A stretch of 15,088 bases of DNA from an uncultured Alphaproteobacteria bacterium (GTDB taxonomy: Bacteria > Pseudomonadota > Alphaproteobacteria > Sphingomonadales > Sphingomonadaceae): NCBI GenBank assembly GCA_903939555.1, contig CAJAHV010000362.1:1-15088 (forward strand), read 5' to 3'. Below are positions 1 to 6,501 of the stretch, in pieces; the first letter of the stretch is position 1, and the number at the start of each line of letters is the position of its first letter. Both the position numbers and the translations under genes were made by a program. The notes under the pieces are model-generated. The model ran no database searches. It saw only the letters and a list, made by a program, of their open reading frames with translations, and was not told the DNA's origin.

Positions 1-747
1 GATCCAGTCGGTCCATTCGTTCAAGGCCCACACGCCGCCGGCCATGATGATGGGCACCGAATCGGCAATGCCGGCTTCGCGCATCGTGGCGCGCAGGTCG
101 CGCACGCGCGGCAATGGGTCCTGTGGGGCGCGCGGGTCTTCGGCATTCGACAGGCCATTATGGCCGCCGGCGAGCCAGGGATCTTCATAGACCACGGCGC
201 CCAGCCATTCCGACGCCTTGGAATAGGCGCGTTTCCACAGGGCGCGAAAGGCGCGGGCGCTGCTGATGATCGGGTAATAATAGACACCGTGGTGCGCGGC
301 TATTTCCGACAACTTGTATGGCATGCCGGCGCCGCAGGTGACGCCGTTGACCATGCCGCGGGTACGCGACAACACGCCTTCGAGCACGCGCTGGGCGCCG
401 CCCATTTCCCACAACACATTGATATTAATGGCTCCAATCCCGCGGCTCAGTTCGCTCGAGGCCATTTCATAAGCGCGCTCGACCTGTTGCACGGCGCCTT
501 CGATGGCGAATTCTACCAGTTCCTCATGGCGCTCGCGCCGGGTCAGCCTGGTATAGATTTGGGGGATGATGCGGCCGGTGGCATCATAGCTGTCGGCATT
601 GACCGCCGAAATCGTACCGACGCCGCCGGCATGGGCCCAGGCACCTGAAGACAGGTGATTGGTCGCCGCAACGCCCTTGCCGCCTTCAACCAGCGGCAGG
701 ACCTCGCGGCCACCCATGGTAATCGCCTTCAGACCGTTCAGCATCAT
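1..747 (-). CDS. Nitronate monooxygenase-like flavin oxidoreductase (partial, 3' end outside window)
   Basis: The frame is open from the start codon at 747 to the window edge, giving 249 residues with no stop, so the C-terminus is missing. It reads like the large NAD(P)H-dependent flavin oxidoreductase / nitronate monooxygenase (2-nitropropane dioxygenase) family, an FMN TIM barrel that oxidises nitronates or related compounds in the cytoplasm. Supporting motifs are an N-terminal MGGREVLPLVEGGKG stretch (residues 11-25), CGAGMPYKL near 138-146, an AGGHNG segment at 193-198 holding the likely catalytic His, and IMAGGVW near 234-240, a phosphate-binding style loop. Relatives of this subtype are, from memory, about 450-470 residues, so roughly half is present. 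Two ATG codons are adjacent (747 and 744); a GGAAG lies directly upstream and fits 744 slightly better. The true substrate cannot be told from sequence. The 105-base gap to the next gene (748-852) shows no convincing promoter. Confidence 0.85.
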   Translation of the reverse strand, partial: MMLNGLKAITMGGREVLPLVEGGKGVAATNHLSSGAWAHAGGVGTISAVNADSYDATGRIIPQIYTRLTRRERHEELVEFAIEGAVQQVERAYEMASSELSRGIGAININVLWEMGGAQRVLEGVLSRTRGMVNGVTCGAGMPYKLSEIAAHHGVYYYPIISSARAFRALWKRAYSKASEWLGAVVYEDPWLAGGHNGLSNAEDPRAPQDPLPRVRDLRATMREAGIADSVPIIMAGGVWALNEWTDWI

Positions 748-852
748 CTTCCGATCAAAACCCTGGCGCCCCCGCGCCGGTTGTTGCTGCTATAGGGCGG
801 GTGCTTGATAAAAGCCCGCAAAATTCGTTGTCATGGCTGTTTTACCGCGCCA

Positions 853-1185
853 TCAAATTGCCGGTGCGGCGAGTTGGTTGCGCCAGCGGCGCAGCGCATC
901 ACGCAATTGGCTGGCGCGGGCGATGGCGTCCGTCTCGTCGGGCAGCAGTTCGAGCACTTCAAAGACCATGCCCTCTTCACCCTGCGCCTGCCATGCCGCC
1001 TGCAGCGCGCGATTGCTGTGACTGCCAAGGCGCAGGCTGAACCAGTGCCGGGTCTGGATGGTCGCGATGTCGGGGGCCTGACCCAGCCACAGTCCGCCGG
1101 TTGCGGGGCAACGTACAGCGAAAATCCCAGCCTCGACCTTGCGGTCCTTGTAGGCGGCTATGGTGGCTTTGCGATCGATATTCAT
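853..1185 (-). CDS. GIY-YIG-like nuclease family protein, small
   Basis: This 110-residue protein resembles the small GIY-YIG-family proteins annotated in many proteobacteria. The signature is degenerate: GIF at residues 20-22 stands for GIY and WLG at 33-35 for YIG, followed by an Arg/His-rich helix region (IQTRHWFSLRLGSH, residues 43-56) where the family keeps catalytic Arg and His residues, and FEVLE near 75-79. Whether it still cuts DNA is uncertain. The ATG at 1185 gives a compact protein with the motif at the expected distance from the N-terminus; no Shine-Dalgarno sequence precedes it. It is transcribed divergently from the DUF2239 gene across a 61-base region with an inverted repeat, which suggests shared control. 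The hydrophobic pattern shows no signal peptide or membrane segment, so it should be cytoplasmic. Confidence 0.8.
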   Translation of the reverse strand: MNIDRKATIAAYKDRKVEAGIFAVRCPATGGLWLGQAPDIATIQTRHWFSLRLGSHSNRALQAAWQAQGEEGMVFEVLELLPDETDAIARASQLRDALRRWRNQLAAPAI

Positions 1186-1202
1186 GCAGCGACCATAATA
1201 TC

Positions 1203-1237
1203 ACCCGGATGAAATTGACAGAGAAATTTATCCGGGT
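1203..1237. repeat. Inverted repeat in divergent intergenic region (candidate operator)
   Basis: The arms ACCCGGAT (1203-1210) and ATCCGGGT (1230-1237) are perfect reverse complements separated by 19 bases, and AT-rich flanks extend the similarity inward (GAAATT against AAATTT). The right arm lies between and touches the -35 and -10 boxes of the plus-strand promoter, a position where a bound protein would block RNA polymerase. The repeat is seen directly; the operator role is inferred. Confidence 0.6.
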
Positions 1238-1242
1238 ATAAT
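1215..1242 (+). promoter_or_regulatory. Consensus sigma-70-type promoter for the DUF2239 gene
   Basis: TTGACA at 1215-1220 and TATAAT at 1237-1242, both exact consensus hexamers, are separated by 16 bases. A start site 6-8 bases past the -10 box would fall at about 1248-1250, on the tandem ATG codons at 1247 and 1250, so the transcript would have no leader or almost none. No Shine-Dalgarno sequence is present, which agrees. Such a perfect promoter is unusual in this GC-rich background. Confidence 0.7.
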
Positions 1243-1246
1243 TTAC

Positions 1247-1750
1247 ATGATGAAGATCCATATCGCTTTTGTCGGCCATCGCCGCCTTGCCACCGGCTCG
1301 ATCGCCGAGGTCGCTGCCGCCGTCGCTGCGGCCGGCAATGACCCGATGCCGCTGGTGTTCGATGTCGAAAGCGGCGCGGTCGTCGATCTTGATCCGCGGC
1401 CGGCTGCCGCCAACGTGACGCCACTGCCGCGTGGCCGGGGGCGACCCAGCCTGGGCGTCGTGCCGCGCGAGGTGACGCTGCTGCCGCGCCACTGGGACTG
1501 GCTTGCGGCGCAGCCCGGCGGCGCATCGGTCGCCCTGCGGCGGTTGATCGACACGGTTCGCAAGGATGCCGCCACGGCGCAGCGCAGTCGCCGCGACGCC
1601 GTCTATCGCTGCATGGCGGCGCTGGCGGGCGACCTGCCGGGGTTCGAAGCGGCATCGCGGGCGCTGTTCGCCGATGATGCGGCAGGCTTTGCAGCGCTGC
1701 TCGGCGATTGGCCGGCGGACGTGCGCGACCATCTGCAGGCGATGCTTTAG
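1247..1750 (+). CDS. DUF2239 family protein
   Basis: The 167-residue protein matches my memory of the DUF2239 family along its whole length: an N-terminal FVGHRRLATG segment (residues 8-17), a small beta domain ending near VVDLD, a basic linker with GRGRPSLGVVPREVTLLP (about 64-81), the block RHWDWLAAQPGGASVALRRL (82-101), and an alpha-helical C-terminus with GDLPGFEAASRALFADD. The family function is unknown. The middle block, a short strand-like REVTLLP followed by two predicted helices, is reminiscent of a ribbon-helix-helix DNA-binding fold, so a role as regulator of its own divergent promoter is possible but only inferred. Adjacent ATGs (1247, 1250) leave the exact start open; the promoter suggests leaderless translation. 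Its stop codon overlaps the stop of the convergent globin gene. Confidence 0.85.
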   Translation: MMKIHIAFVGHRRLATGSIAEVAAAVAAAGNDPMPLVFDVESGAVVDLDPRPAAANVTPLPRGRGRPSLGVVPREVTLLPRHWDWLAAQPGGASVALRRLIDTVRKDAATAQRSRRDAVYRCMAALAGDLPGFEAASRALFADDAAGFAALLGDWPADVRDHLQAML

Positions 1751-2172
1751 GCGGACAGCGGCGCCGCCTCTACCGCGTCAAGGAGAGCGTCCCAAGCCAT
1801 CGCGGTTTCGGCTGTCCAATCAGGGCCGAGCACATCGCGAACGGTCGCAGCAACCATGCCGAAAAAGGTCGCGAACACTGCTGGCGGCACACCATAAGCC
1901 GCATGGTTGTCGCGTTCGGCCACCAGCAGGTGCGCCGCCCAGCTGCGTTCGCCGATATAATCGAGAATGGTATCGAAGACCCGTGCCAGCATCTCGCCGC
2001 GTACCGCGCCACTGGCATCATTGCAGAATAGCGCTGCCATGTCGGGCTGGGCGGCGAACAGCCGAGCATAGACCAGCGGTGTCGGATCGCCCACCCGTTC
2101 GGCGAGCAGCGCCAGCGACGCGGTGATCACATCGGCGTGGGGAAAGGGGCGCGGGTCCATGGAAAGCAGCAT
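1747..2172 (-). CDS. Single-domain globin-like protein
   Basis: The 141-residue product has the pattern of single-domain bacterial globins related to the haem domain of flavohaemoglobins. Visible landmarks are a first helix (ADVITASLALLAERVGDPTP, residues 13-32), LFAAQPDMAALF with a candidate CD1 Phe at 49, a middle helix pair, and DNHAAYGVPP where His90 is the likely proximal haem ligand. FFGMVAATVRDVLGPDW and a final AWDALLDAV helix close the fold. No FAD or NAD domain follows, so it is not a flavohaemoglobin. Oxygen or nitric oxide binding is inferred from the fold. The start is uncertain: a TTG at 2196 and ATGs at 2172 and 2160 are in frame, and none has a clear Shine-Dalgarno sequence; 2160 also leaves the globin core whole. 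It lies beyond the pnp terminator, so it probably has its own promoter, which I could not identify. Confidence 0.78.
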   Translation of the reverse strand: MLLSMDPRPFPHADVITASLALLAERVGDPTPLVYARLFAAQPDMAALFCNDASGAVRGEMLARVFDTILDYIGERSWAAHLLVAERDNHAAYGVPPAVFATFFGMVAATVRDVLGPDWTAETAMAWDALLDAVEAAPLSA

Positions 2173-2230
2173 GGTCACGCGGATGCGGCGGGGCAAGCCC
2201 GTAGTCGAGCCGTGCCGGCGTTGATACGAA

Positions 2231-2259
2231 AAGGGCCGCCCCCGGGAGGGGCGGCCCTT
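2231..2259 (-). terminator. Rho-independent terminator after pnp
   Basis: A perfect 12-base-pair stem (arms 2231-2242 and 2248-2259) with a five-base loop is followed on the minus strand by a short run of four T. It lies 25 bases past the pnp stop and closes the superoperon. Confidence 0.85.
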
Positions 2260-2284
2260 CTGTTCGGTCGTACAAGCGCAACGA

Positions 2285-4594
2285 TCAGTCGCGCGGGCCG
2301 GTCAGGAAGTCGGGCAGGCTGCCGCCTTCCGAAGCGGCTTCGTCAAGCGGCGCGCGTTCCGGGCGCGGGCCGCGATCGTCACGACGGTCGTCGCGGCGCG
2401 GGCCACGGTCATCGCGACCCCGGCCGCCATCGCGGCGCGGACCACGGTCACTGCGCGGACCACGATCATCGCCACCTTCACGCGGCGGGCGCGTGTCGGC
2501 GATTTCGTCGCCGGTTTCCTGGTCGACAAGGCGCATCGACAGGCGGACCTTGCCGCGTTCATCGACAGCCAGCACCTTGACCTTGACCTGCTGGCCTTCG
2601 GTCAGGACTTCCTTGACGTTGGCAACGCGTTCGTTCTTGATTTCGGAGATGTGGACGAGACCGTCCTTGCCCCCCATGAAATTCACGAACGCGCCAAAAT
2701 CGACCATCGACACGACCTTGCCGGAGTAGATCTTGCCGACTTCGGCTTCCATGGTGATGCCTTCGATCCACTTGCGGGCGGCGGCGATCTTTTCCGGGTC
2801 CGACGAAGCGATCTTGACGGTGCCATCATCCTCGATGTCGACCTTGGCGCCGGTCGTCGCGACGATTTCGCGAATGACCTTGCCGCCGGTGCCGATGACA
2901 TCACGGATCTTGTCCTTGGGCACCTGCATGGTTTCGATGCGCGGCGCGTGCGCCGACATTTCGGTGCGGGTGCTGTCGAGTGCCTTGGCCATTTCGCCCA
3001 GGATGTGCTCGCGACCGGCCTTGGCCTGATCGAGCGCGACCTTCATGATCTCTTCGGTAATCCCGGCGATCTTGATGTCCATCTGAAGGGCGGTGACGCC
3101 TTCGCTGGTGCCGGCGACCTTGAAGTCCATGTCGCCGAGGTGATCTTCATCACCCAGAATGTCGGACAGGACGGCAAAGTTCTTGCCTTCGAGGATCAGG
3201 CCCATGGCGATACCGGCGACCGGCCGCGTCAGCGGAACACCAGCGTCCATCATCGCCAGCGAGGCACCGCAAACGGTGGCCATCGAAGACGAACCGTTCG
3301 ATTCGGTGATGTCGGACAAAACGCGGATCGTGTACGGGAACGCTTCCTTGGTAGGCAGCATCGGGTGGACAGCGCGCCACGCCAGCTTGCCATGGCCGAT
3401 TTCGCGGCGACCCGGGGCGCCGAAGCGACCGACTTCACCCACCGAATAGGGGGGGAAGTTGTAGTGCAGCATGAAACGTTCGTAGCGCAGGCCATCGAGG
3501 CCATCGATCATCTGTTCGGCGTCCGAAGTGCCGAGCGTCGTGGTGACGATCGCCTGGGTTTCGCCGCGGGTGAACAGCGCCGAACCATGGGTGCGTGGCA
3601 GGAAGCCGACCATCGCTTCGATCTGGCGCACCGTCTTGGTGTCGCGGCCATCGATGCGGCTGCCGTCCTTGAGGATCGCGCCGCGGACGATATCGCCCTC
3701 CAGCTTCTTGAACAGCTTGCCGGCCTTCTGCTGGGTGGCGCTGTCCTTGTCGGCGAACAGCGGCTTCATCTTGGCCTTGGCATCGGACAGCGCCTGCTGG
3801 CGGTCCGACTTCTTGGTCAGCTTATAGGCGGCAGTGACGTCCTTGCCGACGGCCTTCTTGATCTGGGCCAGCATTTCGGTGTTGTCGGGAATGTGCAGGT
3901 CCCAAGGGTCCTTGGCGGCCTTTTCGGCGAGCGCGATGATGCCCTTGATGACCGGCTGGATGCCGCGATGGGCAAACATGACGGCGCCGAGCATTTCGTC
4001 TTCCGAAAGCTCCTTGGCTTCGGATTCGACCATCATCACGGCATCATGCGTGCCGGCGACGACGAGATCGAGGCGACCTTCGGCAACCTGGGCCTTGGTC
4101 GGGTTGAGGATATATTCGCCGTCGTTGAAGCTGACGCGAGCCGAAGCGATCGGGCCCATGAAAGGCACGCCGGACAGGCAAAGCGCAGCCGAAGCGGCGA
4201 CCATGGCGACCATATCGGCTTCGTTTTCGCCGTCATAGCTCAGCACCTGGGCAATGACGTTGATTTCGTTGTAGAAACCTTCGGGGAACAGCGGGCGCAG
4301 CGGGCGGTCGATGAGGCGCGAAGTCAGCGTCTCGTGCTCGGTGGCGCCGCGTTCGCGCTTGAAGAAGCCACCCGGGATGCGGCCGGCAGCGGAGTATTTT
4401 TCCTGGTAATGAACGGTCAGCGGGAAGAAATCCTGGCCTTCCTTGACGCTCTTGGCAGCCGTGACGGCGCACAGAACGACAGTTTCACCATAAGTAGCGA
4501 GCACGGCGCCATCGGCCTGACGGGCGATGCGGCCGGTTTCAAGGGTCAGCGTGCGGCCGCCCCATTCGATTTCCTGTTTGTGGATCGTGAACAT
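2285..4594 (-). CDS. pnp: Polyribonucleotide nucleotidyltransferase (PNPase)
   Basis: PNPase degrades RNA 3' to 5' with phosphate, releasing nucleoside diphosphates, as a cytoplasmic trimer often linked to the degradosome. The 769-residue protein has the full order: RNase PH core 1 (about 10-145), the helical linker domain (about 240-305), RNase PH core 2 (about 310-540), a KH domain with IGTGGKVIREI (567-577) and an S1 domain (about 618-688). The active-site segment LGDEDHLGDMDFK (480-492) keeps the two Asp residues (484, 490) and Lys492 that match E. coli Asp486, Asp492 and Lys494; the SNGSSS phosphate loop is at 432-437. After S1 comes an Arg/Gly/Asp-rich disordered tail (about 703-750) ending in a short SLPDFLTG patch. 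The start at 4594 was chosen because MFTIHKQEIEWGG is the family's usual beginning; a longer in-frame extension would run into rpsO. Confidence 0.98.
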   Translation of the reverse strand: MFTIHKQEIEWGGRTLTLETGRIARQADGAVLATYGETVVLCAVTAAKSVKEGQDFFPLTVHYQEKYSAAGRIPGGFFKRERGATEHETLTSRLIDRPLRPLFPEGFYNEINVIAQVLSYDGENEADMVAMVAASAALCLSGVPFMGPIASARVSFNDGEYILNPTKAQVAEGRLDLVVAGTHDAVMMVESEAKELSEDEMLGAVMFAHRGIQPVIKGIIALAEKAAKDPWDLHIPDNTEMLAQIKKAVGKDVTAAYKLTKKSDRQQALSDAKAKMKPLFADKDSATQQKAGKLFKKLEGDIVRGAILKDGSRIDGRDTKTVRQIEAMVGFLPRTHGSALFTRGETQAIVTTTLGTSDAEQMIDGLDGLRYERFMLHYNFPPYSVGEVGRFGAPGRREIGHGKLAWRAVHPMLPTKEAFPYTIRVLSDITESNGSSSMATVCGASLAMMDAGVPLTRPVAGIAMGLILEGKNFAVLSDILGDEDHLGDMDFKVAGTSEGVTALQMDIKIAGITEEIMKVALDQAKAGREHILGEMAKALDSTRTEMSAHAPRIETMQVPKDKIRDVIGTGGKVIREIVATTGAKVDIEDDGTVKIASSDPEKIAAARKWIEGITMEAEVGKIYSGKVVSMVDFGAFVNFMGGKDGLVHISEIKNERVANVKEVLTEGQQVKVKVLAVDERGKVRLSMRLVDQETGDEIADTRPPREGGDDRGPRSDRGPRRDGGRGRDDRGPRRDDRRDDRGPRPERAPLDEAASEGGSLPDFLTGPRD

Positions 4595-4701
4595 GTTGCG
4601 TCTTTCGTTTCGGCGCGCCGGCCCTATTGCCGCCGCGCCTGCCTGCATGTCCGCCAATTGCGGCGGGCGGGCCCCGGCGACCATCGCCGGCGCCCGATAA
4701 A

Positions 4702-4729
4702 CGAAAGGCCCCGCAGCAGGGGCCTTTCG
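4702..4729 (-). terminator. Hairpin terminator between rpsO and pnp
   Basis: An 11-base-pair perfect stem (4702-4712 with 4719-4729) and six-base loop is followed on the minus strand by TTTAT. It lies 17 bases after the rpsO stop. The weak T run suggests partial read-through into pnp, or a processing site like the one known between these genes in E. coli. The remaining gap to pnp (4595-4701) is GC-rich with small inverted repeats and no clear promoter. Confidence 0.7.
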
Positions 4730-4745
4730 GGTTACTTGGCCTGGG

Positions 4746-5015
4746 TTACTTGCGCAGCCCGAGCTTCGCGATAAGATCGGTGTAGCGCTGGCTGTCGATC
4801 TTCTTGAGATAGTCGAGCAGCGAGCGGCGCTTGTTGACAAGGACGAGCAGGCCGCGACGGCTGTGGTTGTCCTTGGCATGAGTCTTGAAATGTTCGGTCA
4901 GGTTGGAAATGCGCTCCGAAAGGATGGCCACCTGGACTTCGGGCGAACCCGTATCGTTGGCGGCGCGGGCATTGCCCTTGATGACGTCGGCTTTGCGTTC
5001 AGCTGTAATCGACAT
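4746..5015 (-). CDS. rpsO: 30S ribosomal protein S15
   Basis: S15 binds the central domain of 16S rRNA early in 30S assembly and contacts 23S rRNA in a subunit bridge. The 89-residue product has the standard length and motifs: GSPEVQVAILSERISNLTEHFKTH is split here as GSPEVQVAILSERI (23-36) and LTEHFKTHAKDNHSRRGLL (39-57), then LVNKRRSLLDYLKK and the C-terminal GLRK. The ATG at 5015 is preceded by a strong AAGGAGT, five bases away. It follows truB by 29 bases and is followed by a terminator. In E. coli S15 represses its own mRNA; a small hairpin lies just upstream here, but no claim of the same mechanism is made. Confidence 0.99.
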   Translation of the reverse strand: MSITAERKADVIKGNARAANDTGSPEVQVAILSERISNLTEHFKTHAKDNHSRRGLLVLVNKRRSLLDYLKKIDSQRYTDLIAKLGLRK

Positions 5016-5020
5016 CGGAT

Positions 5021-5027
5021 ACTCCTT
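5021..5027 (-). promoter_or_regulatory. Strong ribosome binding site of rpsO
   Basis: AAGGAGT on the minus strand ends five bases before the rpsO ATG. It is the best Shine-Dalgarno match in the window and fixes the start. Most other genes in the operon have weak or absent sites and rely on overlap with the gene before. Confidence 0.85.
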
Positions 5028-5033
5028 GAATCA

Positions 5034-5047
5034 TAGCCAAAAGGCTA
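5034..5047 (-). other. Small hairpin at truB stop, just upstream of the rpsO ribosome binding site
   Basis: On the minus strand TAGCC-TTTT-GGCTA forms a five-base-pair stem with a tetraloop. Its first three bases are the truB stop codon, and it ends six bases before the rpsO Shine-Dalgarno sequence. The symmetry is clear; any role in translation control or mRNA processing is inference, and a stem this short may be chance. Confidence 0.35.
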
Positions 5048-5932
5048 AAGGTTGAACCCGCGCAGGACCCGGACCTCCGAAAGGTCGATCTCGACCAGTG
5101 CCACGGGAACAGAGCCGTGGCAGGCGAGATAGGTGCCGGGTTTGGCAGGGTGCCCGAAAAGCCTGCGCCCCTGTCGGAGTGCCGCCGCTTCGTCGGGATC
5201 AACAGCGAGGGCCGGGATGTCGTCCAGCCCCGCCATCAGTGGCAGGATTACCTGTTCAAGCGTTGGCCCATGCACTTGTTCGGCGAATTTGTCCAGCGTT
5301 ATCGCGTGTTCGAGCCCGAACGGCCCGGCCCGGGTGCGCCGCAGCATTGCGACATGACCGACGGTGCCCAGTGCCAGTGCAATGTCGCGCGCCAGGCTGC
5401 GGATATAAGTGCCTTTCGACACGGTGGCAGCAAAGGTTGCGCTGTCGGTATCGGCAGCGATCAGGTCTAGTTTCAGGATGGTGACGTGCCGGGTGGCGAG
5501 CTCGACTGTCTCCCCGGCTCGGGCCAGCGCATAGGCGCGCTTGCCGTCAACCTTCAGCGCCGAATAGGCTGGCGGCACCTGTTCTATCGGCCCGGTAAAG
5601 GCTGCCAACACTGCCGCGACCGCTGTCGGGTCGGGGCGATGATCCGAGGTCGCGGTGACCGCACCTTCGGCATCCTCGGTCGCTGTCGCCGTGCCCCACT
5701 GCACAGTAAAGTCATAGCCCTTGGTGGCATCGAGCATCCGCCCGGCGAGCTTGGTCGCCTCTCCGATGGCGATCGGCAGCACGCCGGTGGCCAGCGGGTC
5801 GAGTGTGCCGCCATGGCCGATACGGTCGGGCCGGATGCCTTGGCCACGCAGGATGCGCTTCACCGCCGCAACGCCTTGCGCCGAGGACAGGCCGAGCGGC
5901 TTGTCGAGAATGAGCCAGCCGTTGAGGGTCAC
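5045..5932 (-). CDS. truB: tRNA pseudouridine(55) synthase
   Basis: TruB converts uridine 55 in the T loop of tRNAs to pseudouridine. The 295-residue protein begins with the family N-terminus GWLILDKPLGLSS (5-17) and carries GHGGTLDPLATGVLP (39-53) with the catalytic Asp at 45. KGYDF (71-75) follows, then PPAYSALKVDGKRAYALAR and SKGTYIRSLARDI, all typical of the family. The C-terminus has a PUA-like beta region (about 235-295). The GTG at 5932 was chosen because it gives the standard N-terminus and forms a GTGA overlap of four bases with the stop of the acetyltransferase before it, an arrangement typical of translational coupling. A longer in-frame reading exists upstream but lies inside that neighbour. 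Confidence 0.97.
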   Translation of the reverse strand: MTLNGWLILDKPLGLSSAQGVAAVKRILRGQGIRPDRIGHGGTLDPLATGVLPIAIGEATKLAGRMLDATKGYDFTVQWGTATATEDAEGAVTATSDHRPDPTAVAAVLAAFTGPIEQVPPAYSALKVDGKRAYALARAGETVELATRHVTILKLDLIAADTDSATFAATVSKGTYIRSLARDIALALGTVGHVAMLRRTRAGPFGLEHAITLDKFAEQVHGPTLEQVILPLMAGLDDIPALAVDPDEAAALRQGRRLFGHPAKPGTYLACHGSVPVALVEIDLSEVRVLRGFNL

Positions 5933-6501
5933 AGATACGCTTTGAGCGCGTCCGATTCTTCCCCGGGGAGCAGCGAAAAGATCGCCGTGTCGCGCAGGAA
6001 GCCGGTCCAGGTCACCTTGTTGTGGCGCAGCACGCCTTCGGGCTGGCAGCCGAGCTTGCGGACCGCCGCCTGCGACCGCTGGTTGCGGACATCGATGTCG
6101 AAATGGATGCGGTGGAACCCCGCCGCCCAGGCATGGCCGATCATCAGGCCCTTGACCGACAGGTTGCAATCGCCGCCGCGCACTTCGGGGGCCAAATAGG
6201 TGTAGCCGATGGCGACCGCGCGGTTACCCGGCTCGAGTCCGTACCAACTCGTGCAGCCGACAACGGCATCGTCGACGACGACTGCATAGGCAAATTGCCC
6301 GCCCTCGCCAGCGCATTTGCCATCGAACGCCGGGTCGAAATCGTCACCGGTCAGGTTGACCGAATAAATCTCCCAGATCTGTTCGTCGCGGGCGCAGGCA
6401 GCGCGCAGGCCGTCGCGATGCGCCTCGACCAGCGGTTCAAGCCGCAGCCTGCCACGCGCCAGCGGCCGGCACAGCTCAGTCTTGCGCGCTGTCGTCATCA
6501 T
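5929..6501 (-). CDS. GNAT family N-acetyltransferase (RimJ/RimL-like)
   Basis: The 190-residue protein has the GNAT fold pattern of the RimJ/RimL-like group, which transfers acetyl from acetyl-CoA to amino groups of proteins or small molecules. It starts with LRLEPLVEAHRDGL (19-32). A central strand pair contains VVGCTSWYGLEPGNRAVAIGY, here split as VVGCTSWYGL (80-89) and AVAIGY (95-100). Then come the acetyl-CoA loop APEVRGGDCN (104-113) and the typical DVRNQRSQAAVRKLGCQPEG (137-156). The ATG pair at 6501/6498 lies inside the acidic end of rbfA, giving a 26-base overlap; the stop overlaps the truB start by four bases. It is therefore embedded in the operon and probably coupled to both neighbours. 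Similar genes are not in the textbook nusA operon. The substrate is unknown; a ribosomal protein or translation factor is suggested only by context. Confidence 0.9.
   Translation of the reverse strand: MMTTARKTELCRPLARGRLRLEPLVEAHRDGLRAACARDEQIWEIYSVNLTGDDFDPAFDGKCAGEGGQFAYAVVVDDAVVGCTSWYGLEPGNRAVAIGYTYLAPEVRGGDCNLSVKGLMIGHAWAAGFHRIHFDIDVRNQRSQAAVRKLGCQPEGVLRHNKVTWTGFLRDTAIFSLLPGEESDALKAYL

Noticed and set aside
797..819. Imperfect hairpin in the gap between the GIY-YIG gene and the nitronate monooxygenase gene
   Set aside because: Five outer pairs plus a bulged inner stem and no T run on either strand in the right place, so it is not a convincing terminator.
2651..4774. 707-codon open frame on the plus strand opposite pnp
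   Set aside because: It is the antisense shadow of a GC-rich gene; composition is His/Asp/Gly-biased with no recognisable domain, and pnp on the other strand is certain.
4595..4879. N-terminal extension of pnp to 4879
   Set aside because: It would overlap rpsO and its terminator, and PNPase normally begins at the MFTIHKQEIEW segment at 4594.
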